From contig CAZNFT010000007.1 of NCBI GenBank assembly GCA_964572745.1, forward strand, positions 1 through 53,715: a stretch of DNA of 53,715 nucleotides, read 5' to 3'. Position numbers and translations under genes: made by a program. The notes below the pieces were generated by a model that made no database searches, had not been told where the DNA came from, and saw nothing but the letters and a program-made list of their open reading frames with translations. The DNA is from M50B103 sp041667565 (GTDB taxonomy: Bacteria > Fidelibacterota > Fidelibacteria > Fidelibacterales > Fidelibacteraceae). This document shows, one piece after another, positions 42,457 to 51,262 of this stretch (positions are counted from its first letter, which is position 1; every line of letters starts with the position of its first letter).

Positions 42457-43362
42457 TTATTCTTTTGCTTCTTCAGGCTTTTGCTCAGGCTTCTCTACGG
42501 GCGGTACTTTTGGCTTTGCATCTTTCTCTTTAAGCGACTTTTCGGCAACAGCTTTTTTCTTTTTCTTTACATGCTCAATGGCATGTTGCGGACATACTGT
42601 TGCACATAATCCGCAATGTTTACATTTTGTATAATCGATGACTGCCAGATTATCAATAATATGAATGGCATCAAAAGGACATTTCTTAACGCAAAGACCA
42701 CAGGCAATACATGCATGCGTACAAACTTTCATGGCATAACGACCAATATCATGATTCTTGCAAAGCACCTTAACTCTATGTGAAAGAGGATGCATTTCCA
42801 TCAAATCGCGGGGACAAACATCAACACATTTACCACAGCCAACACACTTTTCCGGATCAACGACAGGCAAGCGATTTTCTGAGATAGTGATAGCGCCAAA
42901 AGGACAAACTACGGCACAATCACCGAGCCCCAGACAACCATATTCACATAATTTTTTGCCACCGGAAACCAAGGTAGCAGCAATACACGATTGAGCACCC
43001 AGATATTCACCTTGATAAGCGATCTCTTTAAGTCCACCCTGACACTGACATTGAGCTATCAACTTTTCGCAGGCACTGACTTCCACTCCCATAATAGCAG
43101 CAATCTTGTCAGCTACATCGCTTCCACCAACAGGACAACCGTTCACAGGTGCTTCATCCCTAACAACAGCTTCAGCAAAAGCAGCGCAACCGGGATAACC
43201 ACATCCACCACAGTTTGCACCCGGAATTATTTCCATAATATCGGTAACTCGTGGATCTTCTTCGACCTGTAGTTTTTTATTCGCAATCGCAATTCCCACG
43301 GCAAAAAGTAAACCTATTCCCCCCATGGAAGCAGCTGCAATAAGTATAAATTGTAAATCCAT
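42457..43362 (-). CDS. rnfB: Rnf complex subunit B, multi-[4Fe-4S] ferredoxin with charged tail
   Basis: RnfB takes electrons from ferredoxin and feeds the Rnf complex. The 301-residue protein has an N-terminal membrane helix (about 5-25). The four-Fe-S domain begins ANCGGCGYPGCAAFAEAV (about 49-66). Then come cluster motifs CLGLGDCAVVCP, CVGCGKCVDVCP, CIACGLCVKKCP and CKHCGLCATVCP. The last 40 residues after EHVKKKK are a Lys/Glu/Pro-rich tail (KPKVPPVEKPEQKPEEAKE) of a kind not present in short RnfB proteins. It lies 9 bases from rnfA and 24 bases before the RseC gene. Confidence 0.95.
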   Translation of the reverse strand: MDLQFILIAAASMGGIGLLFAVGIAIANKKLQVEEDPRVTDIMEIIPGANCGGCGYPGCAAFAEAVVRDEAPVNGCPVGGSDVADKIAAIMGVEVSACEKLIAQCQCQGGLKEIAYQGEYLGAQSCIAATLVSGGKKLCEYGCLGLGDCAVVCPFGAITISENRLPVVDPEKCVGCGKCVDVCPRDLMEMHPLSHRVKVLCKNHDIGRYAMKVCTHACIACGLCVKKCPFDAIHIIDNLAVIDYTKCKHCGLCATVCPQHAIEHVKKKKKAVAEKSLKEKDAKPKVPPVEKPEQKPEEAKE

Positions 43363-43371
43363 CCTTAATCC

Positions 43372-43944
43372 TTATATTAATCCGGCAAAGCCCATAAAGG
43401 CTAAAGCCAAGCTCCCCGCAATGATCATTGTAATAGCAGCACCCTGAAACGCTTTGGGTATATCTACCAATTCAAGTTCTTCTCTGATTCCTGCCATAAT
43501 AACCAATGCCATCGTAAAACCAATACCGGCACCAATACCATATACAAGTGTCTGTGAAAAACTATATTCTTTTGTAACAGCATTCAAGGCCAGTCCTAAA
43601 ATTGCACAATTAGTAGTGATCAAAGGCAAGAAAATACCCAAAGCATCGTAAAGTGGTTTGGATACTTTTTTAATAAACATTTCGACCAATTGAACCAAAG
43701 AAGCAATGATTAAAATAAAAGCTACATACTGAAGTATTTCAAGATTAAATGGTTCTAAAATCAAATTATAAACCAGCCAAGTTACCATGGCTGCAATGAC
43801 CATGACAAAGGTCGTTGCCATACCCATAGAAAAAGCAGAATCGACTTTCTTGGAAACACCAACAAAAGGACAAATACCTAAAAACTGGCTCAATACAAAG
43901 TTATTGATCAAGGCAGCACTTATAAAAATGACTAATAAATTCAT
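43372..43944 (-). CDS. rnfA: Rnf complex subunit A
   Basis: RnfA is a 190-residue, six-helix membrane subunit that with RnfE forms the ion-translocating core and a [2Fe-2S] site at their interface. Landmarks are NNFVLSQFLGICPFVGVSKKVDSAF at the N-terminus, which carries one of the cluster cysteines, and LPLITTNCAILGLALNAV, which carries the other. AGGAGG lies six bases before the ATG, and the ATG overlaps the rnfE stop by four bases (ATGA). Fully typical. Confidence 0.95.
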   Translation of the reverse strand: MNLLVIFISAALINNFVLSQFLGICPFVGVSKKVDSAFSMGMATTFVMVIAAMVTWLVYNLILEPFNLEILQYVAFILIIASLVQLVEMFIKKVSKPLYDALGIFLPLITTNCAILGLALNAVTKEYSFSQTLVYGIGAGIGFTMALVIMAGIREELELVDIPKAFQGAAITMIIAGSLALAFMGFAGLI

Positions 43945-44543
43945 GCTTTCCTCCTAGAATTGATCCAATTTGCCCCGGCGATCAAACAGCCCAATGCAAG
44001 AAAGGCACCCGGCGGTAAAACCATAACTTTCCAGCCAAAACCTTTCCACATGATCTGCATACCAAACCAAGTTCCCGAACCCAAAATCTCACGAATAGAA
44101 CTGAGCAGCAATAAGGTCATCGTAAAACCAAGCCCCATTCCCAAAGCATCCAATAGTGAGCGACCAATGCCATTCTTGGAAGCAAAAGCCTCCTGACGCC
44201 CAAGGATCATACAGTTCACAATAATCAGGGGGATAAAGGGACCGAGACTCTTAGAAATATCAGGAACAAAGGCGGCCAGAAATCTGTCGGCGATAGTTAC
44301 AAAGGTCGCAATGATCACAATATACGCAGCAATACGCACTTGTGAGGGAATAACCTTTCTAAAAAGTGACACAAGGAAAGAGGAACAGAGCAGTACAAAG
44401 GTCGCGGCCAATCCCATGGCCAAACCATTTTCTGCAGAAACTGTCACAGCCAGCGCAGGGCAAAGCCCCAAGAGCTGAACCAACACAGGATTCTCGTCCC
44501 AGAGTCCTTTTACTAATTCTTGAATTGCGGGTTTTTTATTCAT
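43941..44543 (-). CDS. rnfE: Rnf complex subunit E
   Basis: RnfE is the partner of RnfA in the membrane core. The 200 residues form about six helices. Landmarks are NPVLVQLLGLCPALAVTVSAENGLAMGLA near the N-terminus with the cluster Cys, and PLIIVNCMILGRQEAFASKNG with the second Cys. GGAGAAAAA precedes the ATG. It overlaps rnfA by four bases and lies 23 bases after rnfG. Confidence 0.95.
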   Translation of the reverse strand: MNKKPAIQELVKGLWDENPVLVQLLGLCPALAVTVSAENGLAMGLAATFVLLCSSFLVSLFRKVIPSQVRIAAYIVIIATFVTIADRFLAAFVPDISKSLGPFIPLIIVNCMILGRQEAFASKNGIGRSLLDALGMGLGFTMTLLLLSSIREILGSGTWFGMQIMWKGFGWKVMVLPPGAFLALGCLIAGANWINSRRKA

Positions 44544-44566
44544 TTTTTCTCCAAACGCAATATGTT

Positions 44567-45133
44567 TTATTTATTCATGGCAAGGCGAACTTTATTGATC
44601 TCGGTATTTAAAATGTCCACAATAGCCGCAGATGAAATGGTCGCTCCCGTGATTGCTTGTATTTCGTTATCTTTGGATGGTTTAGCATTCTTGATATAAG
44701 TAACAGAGGGTTTTAATTTCAATCCTTTAAACTGTTCGATAAACCATTCTTCTTCGATTCGAGTGCCAAGACCGGGTGTTTCCATTTGAGAGAGAATCTT
44801 AAGTGAGTTTAGTTCAGAAAAATCGGGACTAACACCCACCATTAGAACCAAATCACTCTGAAATCCACTACCTGAGACCTGAAAAGCATAAGCAACAACT
44901 TCATTTTTTTTAATCGCTTTATAAACTTCCCGTTCTTCATCGTCAATTTTTACTTTAATAACTTCGACTTTAACGCTTTCGGGCAATACATCGTAAATAG
45001 CCGCATTCTTGACTTTTTCAGCATAATCTTCGATCCTAGGGCGCGTAAATGAGTCTAATACTGCTAACACACCACCGGAAATAATTGAAATGATAGTTAA
45101 AACGACGATAATTTTTGCTGTGTTGTTCATCAT
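44567..45133 (-). CDS. rnfG: Rnf complex subunit G (FMN-binding)
   Basis: RnfG carries a covalent FMN on the outer face of the membrane. The 188 residues start with one membrane helix (about 6-26). The FMN-binding domain follows, and the attachment motif TGATISSAA (about 165-173) supplies the threonine (consensus SGAT/TGAT-S). Two ATGs occur in tandem (45133 and 45130). AGGAGG sits closer to the optimal distance for the second, so the protein may start one residue later. It lies six bases after rnfD and 23 before rnfE. Confidence 0.93.
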   Translation of the reverse strand: MMNNTAKIIVVLTIISIISGGVLAVLDSFTRPRIEDYAEKVKNAAIYDVLPESVKVEVIKVKIDDEEREVYKAIKKNEVVAYAFQVSGSGFQSDLVLMVGVSPDFSELNSLKILSQMETPGLGTRIEEEWFIEQFKGLKLKPSVTYIKNAKPSKDNEIQAITGATISSAAIVDILNTEINKVRLAMNK

Positions 45134-45139
45134 CCCCTC

Positions 45140-46285
45140 CTATCTCACATTTTCATGTTGGATCTCACCAAAATATTTTGGTCGCGTCCAGCGATTTAAA
45201 AGAGGAACTAATCCGTTCATGAAGAGAATGGAATACATAACCCCTTCGGGGAGACCTCCCCAAATTCTGATGACCACCAAGATCACACCCATTCCTACAC
45301 CATAGATCCAAATTCCCAAGGGCGTAACCGGCGATGTTACCATATCGGTGGCCATAAAGAAGGCACCTAAAAGTAATCCACCGGAAAGAAGCATAAACAC
45401 GGGATTAGGATAAACAGCCGGATCGACCAACCATAAAATTCCTGAAAAAACAAACACCGTAGCAAGATATGATAGGGGAATTCTCCAATCTACTATACGA
45501 ACAAGAATAAGGAATAAGGCGGGGATAATAATAGCCAGAGCGGAGGTTTCTCCTATACAACCTCCGATATTTCCAAAAAAAAGTGGCTTAAGATTTGTAG
45601 CGACTTCTGTCATGCCACCAAACTTAAACAATCCTAAAGGCGTTGCGCCTGTAACTGCATCAGATGTATGGAAAAACGGTAAAGTCCATGTTGTGATCTT
45701 AACAGGAAAAGATGCCTGCAAAAATGCTCGTCCCAATAAAGCGGGATTAAATATATTGGCTCCTAAGCCACCAAAGACCTGTTTACCAAACACAATAGCA
45801 ACAGCAGAGCCTAAGGCCGTTGCTGCCAGCGGGAAAGAAGGTGGCAAGGTTAAAGCCAGTAATAAACCGGTCAATATGGCGGAACCATCATCAAGAGTTA
45901 AACCGCTTTTCATTATTTTATTACAGGCATATTCCGCGACCATAGCAGCCAAAATTGCTACCAATATTCTTAGCATTGCCGGCATTCCAAAATAAATAAG
46001 CGACATCACAACAGCGGGAATAAGCGCTGCAATAACAACAAACATAATTTTTGGAACAGTGTGTTTACCTTTATTGTGCGGAGCAGGCGCTACAATGGTC
46101 ATGCGATCGCTTTTAAACAATCTACGACGAGGATCCGGTTTAGGCTTGGGTTTTCCGCCTCCGCTCTTTGAGCTACTGAGGACAGATTTTTTTTCTTCCG
46201 GCTTTGCTTCAGCCTTTTTAGTTTCAACATCCGGAGTCGCAACTTTTTCTTTTACTTCTTCCGGGCTTTTTTTTATTTCAGTCAT
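45140..46285 (-). CDS. rnfD: Rnf complex subunit D with charged N-terminal extension
   Basis: RnfD is a multi-helix membrane subunit with a covalent FMN. The 381-residue protein is longer than most (about 310-350), because residues 1-60 form a hydrophilic extension rich in Lys, Glu and Pro (KKSPEEVKEKVATPDVE, KPKPKPDPRRR). The canonical part begins near IVAPAPHNKGKHTVPKIM and the FMN motif is TGATPLGLFKFGG. The Rnf/NQR-like YAMATDMVTSPV block appears as FFMATDMVTSPVTPLG near the C-terminus. AAGGAG precedes the ATG, which overlaps the rnfC stop by four bases. The charged extension resembles the RnfB tail in composition. Confidence 0.93.
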   Translation of the reverse strand: MTEIKKSPEEVKEKVATPDVETKKAEAKPEEKKSVLSSSKSGGGKPKPKPDPRRRLFKSDRMTIVAPAPHNKGKHTVPKIMFVVIAALIPAVVMSLIYFGMPAMLRILVAILAAMVAEYACNKIMKSGLTLDDGSAILTGLLLALTLPPSFPLAATALGSAVAIVFGKQVFGGLGANIFNPALLGRAFLQASFPVKITTWTLPFFHTSDAVTGATPLGLFKFGGMTEVATNLKPLFFGNIGGCIGETSALAIIIPALFLILVRIVDWRIPLSYLATVFVFSGILWLVDPAVYPNPVFMLLSGGLLLGAFFMATDMVTSPVTPLGIWIYGVGMGVILVVIRIWGGLPEGVMYSILFMNGLVPLLNRWTRPKYFGEIQHENVR

Positions 46286-47619
46286 TTTTTCTCCTTCGCC
46301 TTTTTCTCAGCGCTTTCTCTTACCCGGATCTTTCCGACTTTGATCCACTGTACAAGCGGAATACTTGAAGGGCAAACATAAGAACAGGAACCACATTCGA
46401 TACAGCTAGCAACGCCAAAATCCTCTAGCTTTTCCACTTCTTTTTTCTGAGAAAATTTTGAAAGTCGTAAAGGCATTAAATTCATAGGACAAACATGAAC
46501 ACAACCCCCGCAGCGTATACAGGGATACGTTGTTACTTCTTTAACCAGATCACCCGTCACGGCAACAATACCCGAACTGCCTTTAACAACAGGAGATTCC
46601 AGGTGATATTGCGTCATACCCATCATGGGACCACCCATAAATATTTTATGAACATCATCTTTTACACCATTGCAGGCATCAAAAAGATTTGTAAAAGGCG
46701 TTCCAATGCGAGCCATCAGGTTTTTTGCCTCGTTAACACCATCGCCGGTGACAGTAATAACTCGCTGGATCAAAGGTTTAGATTCTATAATAGCTTCTTG
46801 AACTGCCAAAGCTGTCGCTACATTATTTACAACAACGCCCACATCCAGAGGAAGTTTATTAGCAGGAACTTTGCGTTTTAGCACCGAATAGATCAACATC
46901 TTTTCGGCACCCTGAGGATATTTAACTTTTAGAGGAACAACTTTAAAAGGATAACCTAACTCCACAACGCGTTTTTTCATTTGAGCAATTGCTTCAGGTT
47001 TATTGTTCTCAATTCCAATATACCCTTTTTGCACATCCAAAATATGCATCATGATCGCCATGCCTTCAAGGATCTTGTCAGCTTCTTCGATCATAAGTCT
47101 GTCATCGGATGTTAAATATGGCTCACACTCTACACCATTCAAAATAAACGAGTCTATGGTTTTATCATCTGGTGGTGATAATTTTACATGTGTTGGAAAG
47201 GTTGCGCCACCCAAACCGACAATGCCGGCATTACGGATCACTTCGATCAATTTTTGTTTAGTTGTCCATTTCCAATCATCAATCTTTTCTAATAATTCCC
47301 ATTCATCTTCGCCTTCTCGCTGAATATGTATCATGCTAGCACGCATTCCTAAAGGATGGTAATACTTTCCAATATCCTTTACCACTCCGGTCACCGAAGC
47401 ATGCACTGGTGCCGAAACAAAAGCATCGGAATTCGCAATGATTTGCCCGGTTTTAACTTTATCACCCTTTGCTACAAGTGGCGTGCAAGTAACACCAATA
47501 TGCTGCTGCAAAGGAATGTAAACATCGTCCGGTAAAGGCAATACTTCAATTGCTTTTTCCCGACTAAAATACTTGTAGTCCTCAGTGTGAAGACCTTTTT
47601 TAAACGTTGATTGCTTCAA
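46282..47619 (-). CDS. rnfC: Rnf complex subunit C (NADH-binding)
   Basis: RnfC carries the NAD(H)- and FMN-binding site and two [4Fe-4S] clusters. The 445 residues contain PDDVYIPLQQHIGVTCTPLV at the N-terminus, the nucleotide-binding region GIVGLGGATFPTHVKLSPP, FILNGVECEPYLTSDDRLM, and the cluster motifs CIRCGGCVHVCP and CIECGSCSYVCP near 375-425. It begins with TTG, supported by GGGAG at 47627-47631, because no ATG fits. It heads the minus-strand operon rnfCDGEAB-rseC. Confidence 0.95.
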   Translation of the reverse strand: MKQSTFKKGLHTEDYKYFSREKAIEVLPLPDDVYIPLQQHIGVTCTPLVAKGDKVKTGQIIANSDAFVSAPVHASVTGVVKDIGKYYHPLGMRASMIHIQREGEDEWELLEKIDDWKWTTKQKLIEVIRNAGIVGLGGATFPTHVKLSPPDDKTIDSFILNGVECEPYLTSDDRLMIEEADKILEGMAIMMHILDVQKGYIGIENNKPEAIAQMKKRVVELGYPFKVVPLKVKYPQGAEKMLIYSVLKRKVPANKLPLDVGVVVNNVATALAVQEAIIESKPLIQRVITVTGDGVNEAKNLMARIGTPFTNLFDACNGVKDDVHKIFMGGPMMGMTQYHLESPVVKGSSGIVAVTGDLVKEVTTYPCIRCGGCVHVCPMNLMPLRLSKFSQKKEVEKLEDFGVASCIECGSCSYVCPSSIPLVQWIKVGKIRVRESAEKKAKEKK

Positions 47620-47746
47620 TGTATATCTCCCATTGAAATACAGTAATTCTTAACCTAATTAACAATTGTCAAATATAGCGAAAATAGATTTAAAATCCAT
47701 TGGGTTTTTTATATAAATTCACCTATAACAAGAATATATATGCGCA

Positions 47747-47776
47747 AGAAAAAAGGGCTCAACAACTGTTGAGCCC
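47747..47776 (-). terminator. Rho-independent terminator of the GHL10/NamZ operon
   Basis: GGGCTCAACA (47755-47764) and TGTTGAGCCC (47767-47776) form a ten-pair perfect stem. On the minus strand it is followed by a run of T (the A-run at 47749-47754). It lies 26 bases after the stop of the big glycosidase gene. The remainder of 47620-47801 is AT-rich and includes the rnf promoter region. Confidence 0.9.
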
Positions 47777-47801
47777 ACTATATTCTTTATACTTTTTATT
47801 T

Positions 47802-50800
47802 CTATTTTAGAAGGGTCATTTTATCAATGGCAACTTCTGATCCGGCTGTGACCTTATAAAGGTAAATACCCGAACTCAAGTATGAAGCATCGAAATTTAC
47901 TTCCCAGCTTCCTGCTTCCATAAATTGATCCACAAGAACAGCGACACGACGACCTTGGGTATTAAATATATCAATTCGTACATTTTCCGCCTTTGGAAGA
48001 TCAAAATGTAAGGTTGTTACAGGGTTGAAAGGATTAGGATAATTTGAATGTAAAGTAAAGCTCTCAGGGACCTCCGTAACAGAAGGATTGATGGCTACAG
48101 TAAATGAGAAACTTGCTGTATCGGCAAGTTCACCTACGCCATTATCCTTAACGATCACAAGAATATTACTTGTACCAATAAAGTCAGAATCTGCTTTTAA
48201 TCTGAATTTTTCTGCCGGTGATGAATATCGTCTAACCGAAATAGCACTGGTATCTGGGATAATGCTTAAGGTCAAAACATCTCTAGGATCAGGGTCTGAG
48301 TATTCAGCAAAATAATAAACACCCGTGGATGGTGCAACTACCGTATCCGAAATAGCAGCAATAGTAGGAGGATGATTTTTTGGATAAGAACCCTCGCGAC
48401 GATCTACAGTTCTGATCTGGTCGACGTAACACGTTACAATGGCTTCAGGATTTTCATCTCCGGGTATAAATTGCAAAGACTCTAAACCGTAAGATTCACC
48501 ATCTATTGTCTTGTTTGTCATGCCATCCCATTCACCTAATTGTGAGGTGTCGGTCATATCCCATTCTATAAGATTCCAGCCTGTCCAATCTACGGTGTAC
48601 CATGAAGAAACTTCGAAAAGATTATCGCCATTTCGTTCGCGAAGCGCAAAACGGAATTTATAACCGCTGCCATCACCATAAATATATGCCTGCAAGTTCA
48701 TTGCAGTATCTATCATTGAATTGGAATTCAAATTTGGGCTATGAATGCGACCAAACCAATCCGGCTGCGTTGGACCCAAAACAATTTTTAAGGCTCTTGT
48801 ATCTGAAGCAAATCCGGGAACATAATTTGTGGACTGAAGACTTGTTGAAGATAATGTTTCGCTCAATCCTACTGTTGAGCCACTAAATGTCGGTCTTCTC
48901 CAATCCTTATCAGTCGTAAAATTATCTACAACTCTTCTGTTTGCGTAATAACTGCTATCGGTCTTGAATGAAATTGCCTGAGCATCCATTGCATTTCCTG
49001 CCGTATCGGCTATTCCAGCTAAGATGTCAAGAGTAACATATTCCGAAGAAGGATAGTATGAGCTTGGCTTAACATTCACATAGGTACGATCATCACTTCC
49101 GTTAAATGCGGTATATGCGGGCTCGATGCTTAGTCCCTGATATGAAAACAAGAATCTACCTTCTAGTGTTGATCTGTCAATAAGTTCATTAAATACAATA
49201 CTTACGGGCAAATCCGTATCTACAGATAAAGTAGCATCCTCAGGATTAATATTTACAATGATGGGAGCTTCTTTATCGGCACCGGAGACAGTAAATGAAA
49301 AGGAGTAAGCATCTCCTGCTGTGCCATCCCGGTTGCCATCTAAATTCAGACCTGCCTGGTCGAGCATAGCTCCATCCAATTTTACGGTATAGGTGGTTTC
49401 AAAAGCCCAAGAAGCTGAAATATTAAGCACTAAGTGATCTTCTTTTACCCAAGTAGGATTATCCCAAGAAATTTGCTTATTTTCGGGCTCAGGTGAAATA
49501 CTTAAATTAGCTTCAACACTGGCTGCATCCATGTTTTTATTGAATTCAATCCTGACAACTTGATTGTTAGGGATACCTGTTGAAGCATCTTCCGGATAGT
49601 TTGCTACAACCTGAGGAAGAACACTTGGTAAAACATTTGTACTGCTTATATCAGAAACAGATGATTCTACCCAGTAACGGGAAGCCTGAGTCACCGCAAT
49701 ATAGTATTTATCATTATTTAACTGATATCCATCATATTTCAGATTGTAAGTAAATATTGAATCAGAAAATACGATATCTATGATCTCATCATTATCTACA
49801 TCAATATTGGAATCTTTCGATTGATAGATAACAAACCACTGTCCTTCGCTTGTTCCTGCTCCGGGAGTTATCGTCAATGTATATGAGCTGTCATTTATCG
49901 CCAACACTTCTAAAGAAGGAGTTGAGGGAACATCACTGTTAATAAAATGATAGCTGGGCTGTTTAGTTTTCTTGGCAAAAACAGTATGGCCACTCTGGTT
50001 TGGATAATCGGAATCTTTCCAGTTCCCGTATGAGAAAAATTGGAATCCCATGACCCAATCAAGTGTACGGCATTTTTCCACTATACTCTTATGGGTACTC
50101 CAGTTGGAAATTAAATATGATGCGGGGCCAACAGAATATGGACGGCCTTCGGCAATGCCTGGCCCAAGACTTGGTTTCCAGTCCGAGATAAGTTGATTAT
50201 ACATACCGCTGGCATTCAACCAATGATAACTCATAGGTGTTAAGAGATCTATCCACCCTTCGTTAAACCATTTTGCTGCATCTTGAAAAACCGAATAATA
50301 TCCATTCCAAGAAGCGGTTTTGTAGCGGCCCAAGGCAGCGGGTGAAATTTTTACCCACGGTTTTATTTGTCGAACTGTATCATGAACGGCTTTCATAAAA
50401 ACATCGGTGGAACCTCGTCGCCAATCACCCCATGATGCAAATTTAACTCCCGGTGTTGCATCCGGAAAAAGATCTGTACTATCAGGGACACCGGCGCTTT
50501 CGGGGTGTTCTGTATCAAATAAATAGCGGTTACTTGCCGAGAATGCTGCAGGAGCTCTGTTTGAAGTATTCTGCTCTTTTGTATCTCGCTGCACAAAATA
50601 TGATTCCATTTCTTCGGTATATTCACCGTCTTGCAAGCCTAGCTCTTCGGCCTGTTTTGCAAACATCATACCGGCTTCTGTATTGTCGTATTCGTTCCAA
50701 CGTACATAGTCAAAATGAATACCATCTACATCGTAATTTGCTACGATCTCAGCCGCTAAATTTACCGTATAATCGCGCACAGCTTTTATACCCGGTGATA

Positions 50801-51254
50801 GGGAACGAGAAGATCCCATAGGGTTTCCATCTCCATCTGTACACACCCATTCAGGATGTTCTTTTGCGGGAGCACCATCCTGCATACTTGAACAATGAAA
50901 AGTATTGAACCAGGCATGTAATTCAAGTCCGCGCTTATGTGCTTCTTGTATAGCAAATTCCAGAGGATCATAACCGGGGTCTTTATAACCTAAATACGAA
51001 CCCCAAGGTTCGATGGCTGAAGGATAATAAACCGTACCACCTTGTCTAACCTGCCAGATAATAGCATTCATACCGGCTTCTACATGTTTATCAAGAATGG
51101 CAATCGTTCTTGCCTTTAATTGTTCAGCACTTTGACTACTTGAAAACTGGTGCCAGGTAATAGACCATGTTGCTCTGAATTCTCTATTATCCGCCGAAAA
51201 CAGCATGCCTATAAGTAAGCATGTCAGCAAAATAACGCTTAATAATTTTTTCAT
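47802..51254 (-). CDS. Secreted GHL10-family (DUF187) glycosidase with sorting tail
   Basis: A 1150-residue exported enzyme. After a signal peptide (about 1-20) comes a GHL10/DUF187 barrel (about 23-430: EFRATWSITWHQF, GMNAIIWQVRQGG, GLELHAWFNTFHC, VDGIHFDYVRWNEYD, WVKISPAALG, WIDLLTPMSYHW), related to YngK-type hydrolases. Residues about 440-540 look like a fibronectin-III/Ig domain. Two SbsA-type Ig domains follow (about 545-660 and 660-770), then a beta-sandwich (about 780-960) shared with the GH18 protein, a cadherin-like domain and the sorting tail YPNPFNPVTTLHF. The substrate is not proven; its operon with NamZ suggests peptidoglycan. It is the last gene of the operon, nine bases after namZ. 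Confidence 0.88.
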   Translation of the reverse strand: MKKLLSVILLTCLLIGMLFSADNREFRATWSITWHQFSSSQSAEQLKARTIAILDKHVEAGMNAIIWQVRQGGTVYYPSAIEPWGSYLGYKDPGYDPLEFAIQEAHKRGLELHAWFNTFHCSSMQDGAPAKEHPEWVCTDGDGNPMGSSRSLSPGIKAVRDYTVNLAAEIVANYDVDGIHFDYVRWNEYDNTEAGMMFAKQAEELGLQDGEYTEEMESYFVQRDTKEQNTSNRAPAAFSASNRYLFDTEHPESAGVPDSTDLFPDATPGVKFASWGDWRRGSTDVFMKAVHDTVRQIKPWVKISPAALGRYKTASWNGYYSVFQDAAKWFNEGWIDLLTPMSYHWLNASGMYNQLISDWKPSLGPGIAEGRPYSVGPASYLISNWSTHKSIVEKCRTLDWVMGFQFFSYGNWKDSDYPNQSGHTVFAKKTKQPSYHFINSDVPSTPSLEVLAINDSSYTLTITPGAGTSEGQWFVIYQSKDSNIDVDNDEIIDIVFSDSIFTYNLKYDGYQLNNDKYYIAVTQASRYWVESSVSDISSTNVLPSVLPQVVANYPEDASTGIPNNQVVRIEFNKNMDAASVEANLSISPEPENKQISWDNPTWVKEDHLVLNISASWAFETTYTVKLDGAMLDQAGLNLDGNRDGTAGDAYSFSFTVSGADKEAPIIVNINPEDATLSVDTDLPVSIVFNELIDRSTLEGRFLFSYQGLSIEPAYTAFNGSDDRTYVNVKPSSYYPSSEYVTLDILAGIADTAGNAMDAQAISFKTDSSYYANRRVVDNFTTDKDWRRPTFSGSTVGLSETLSSTSLQSTNYVPGFASDTRALKIVLGPTQPDWFGRIHSPNLNSNSMIDTAMNLQAYIYGDGSGYKFRFALRERNGDNLFEVSSWYTVDWTGWNLIEWDMTDTSQLGEWDGMTNKTIDGESYGLESLQFIPGDENPEAIVTCYVDQIRTVDRREGSYPKNHPPTIAAISDTVVAPSTGVYYFAEYSDPDPRDVLTLSIIPDTSAISVRRYSSPAEKFRLKADSDFIGTSNILVIVKDNGVGELADTASFSFTVAINPSVTEVPESFTLHSNYPNPFNPVTTLHFDLPKAENVRIDIFNTQGRRVAVLVDQFMEAGSWEVNFDASYLSSGIYLYKVTAGSEVAIDKMTLLK

Positions 51255-51262
51255 TTTTTCTC

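Noticed and set aside
47660..47690. TTGACA -35 upstream of rnfC
   Set aside because: A perfect TTGACA is present on the minus strand at 47672-47667, but no acceptable -10 lies 16-18 bases away, so I did not list a promoter.
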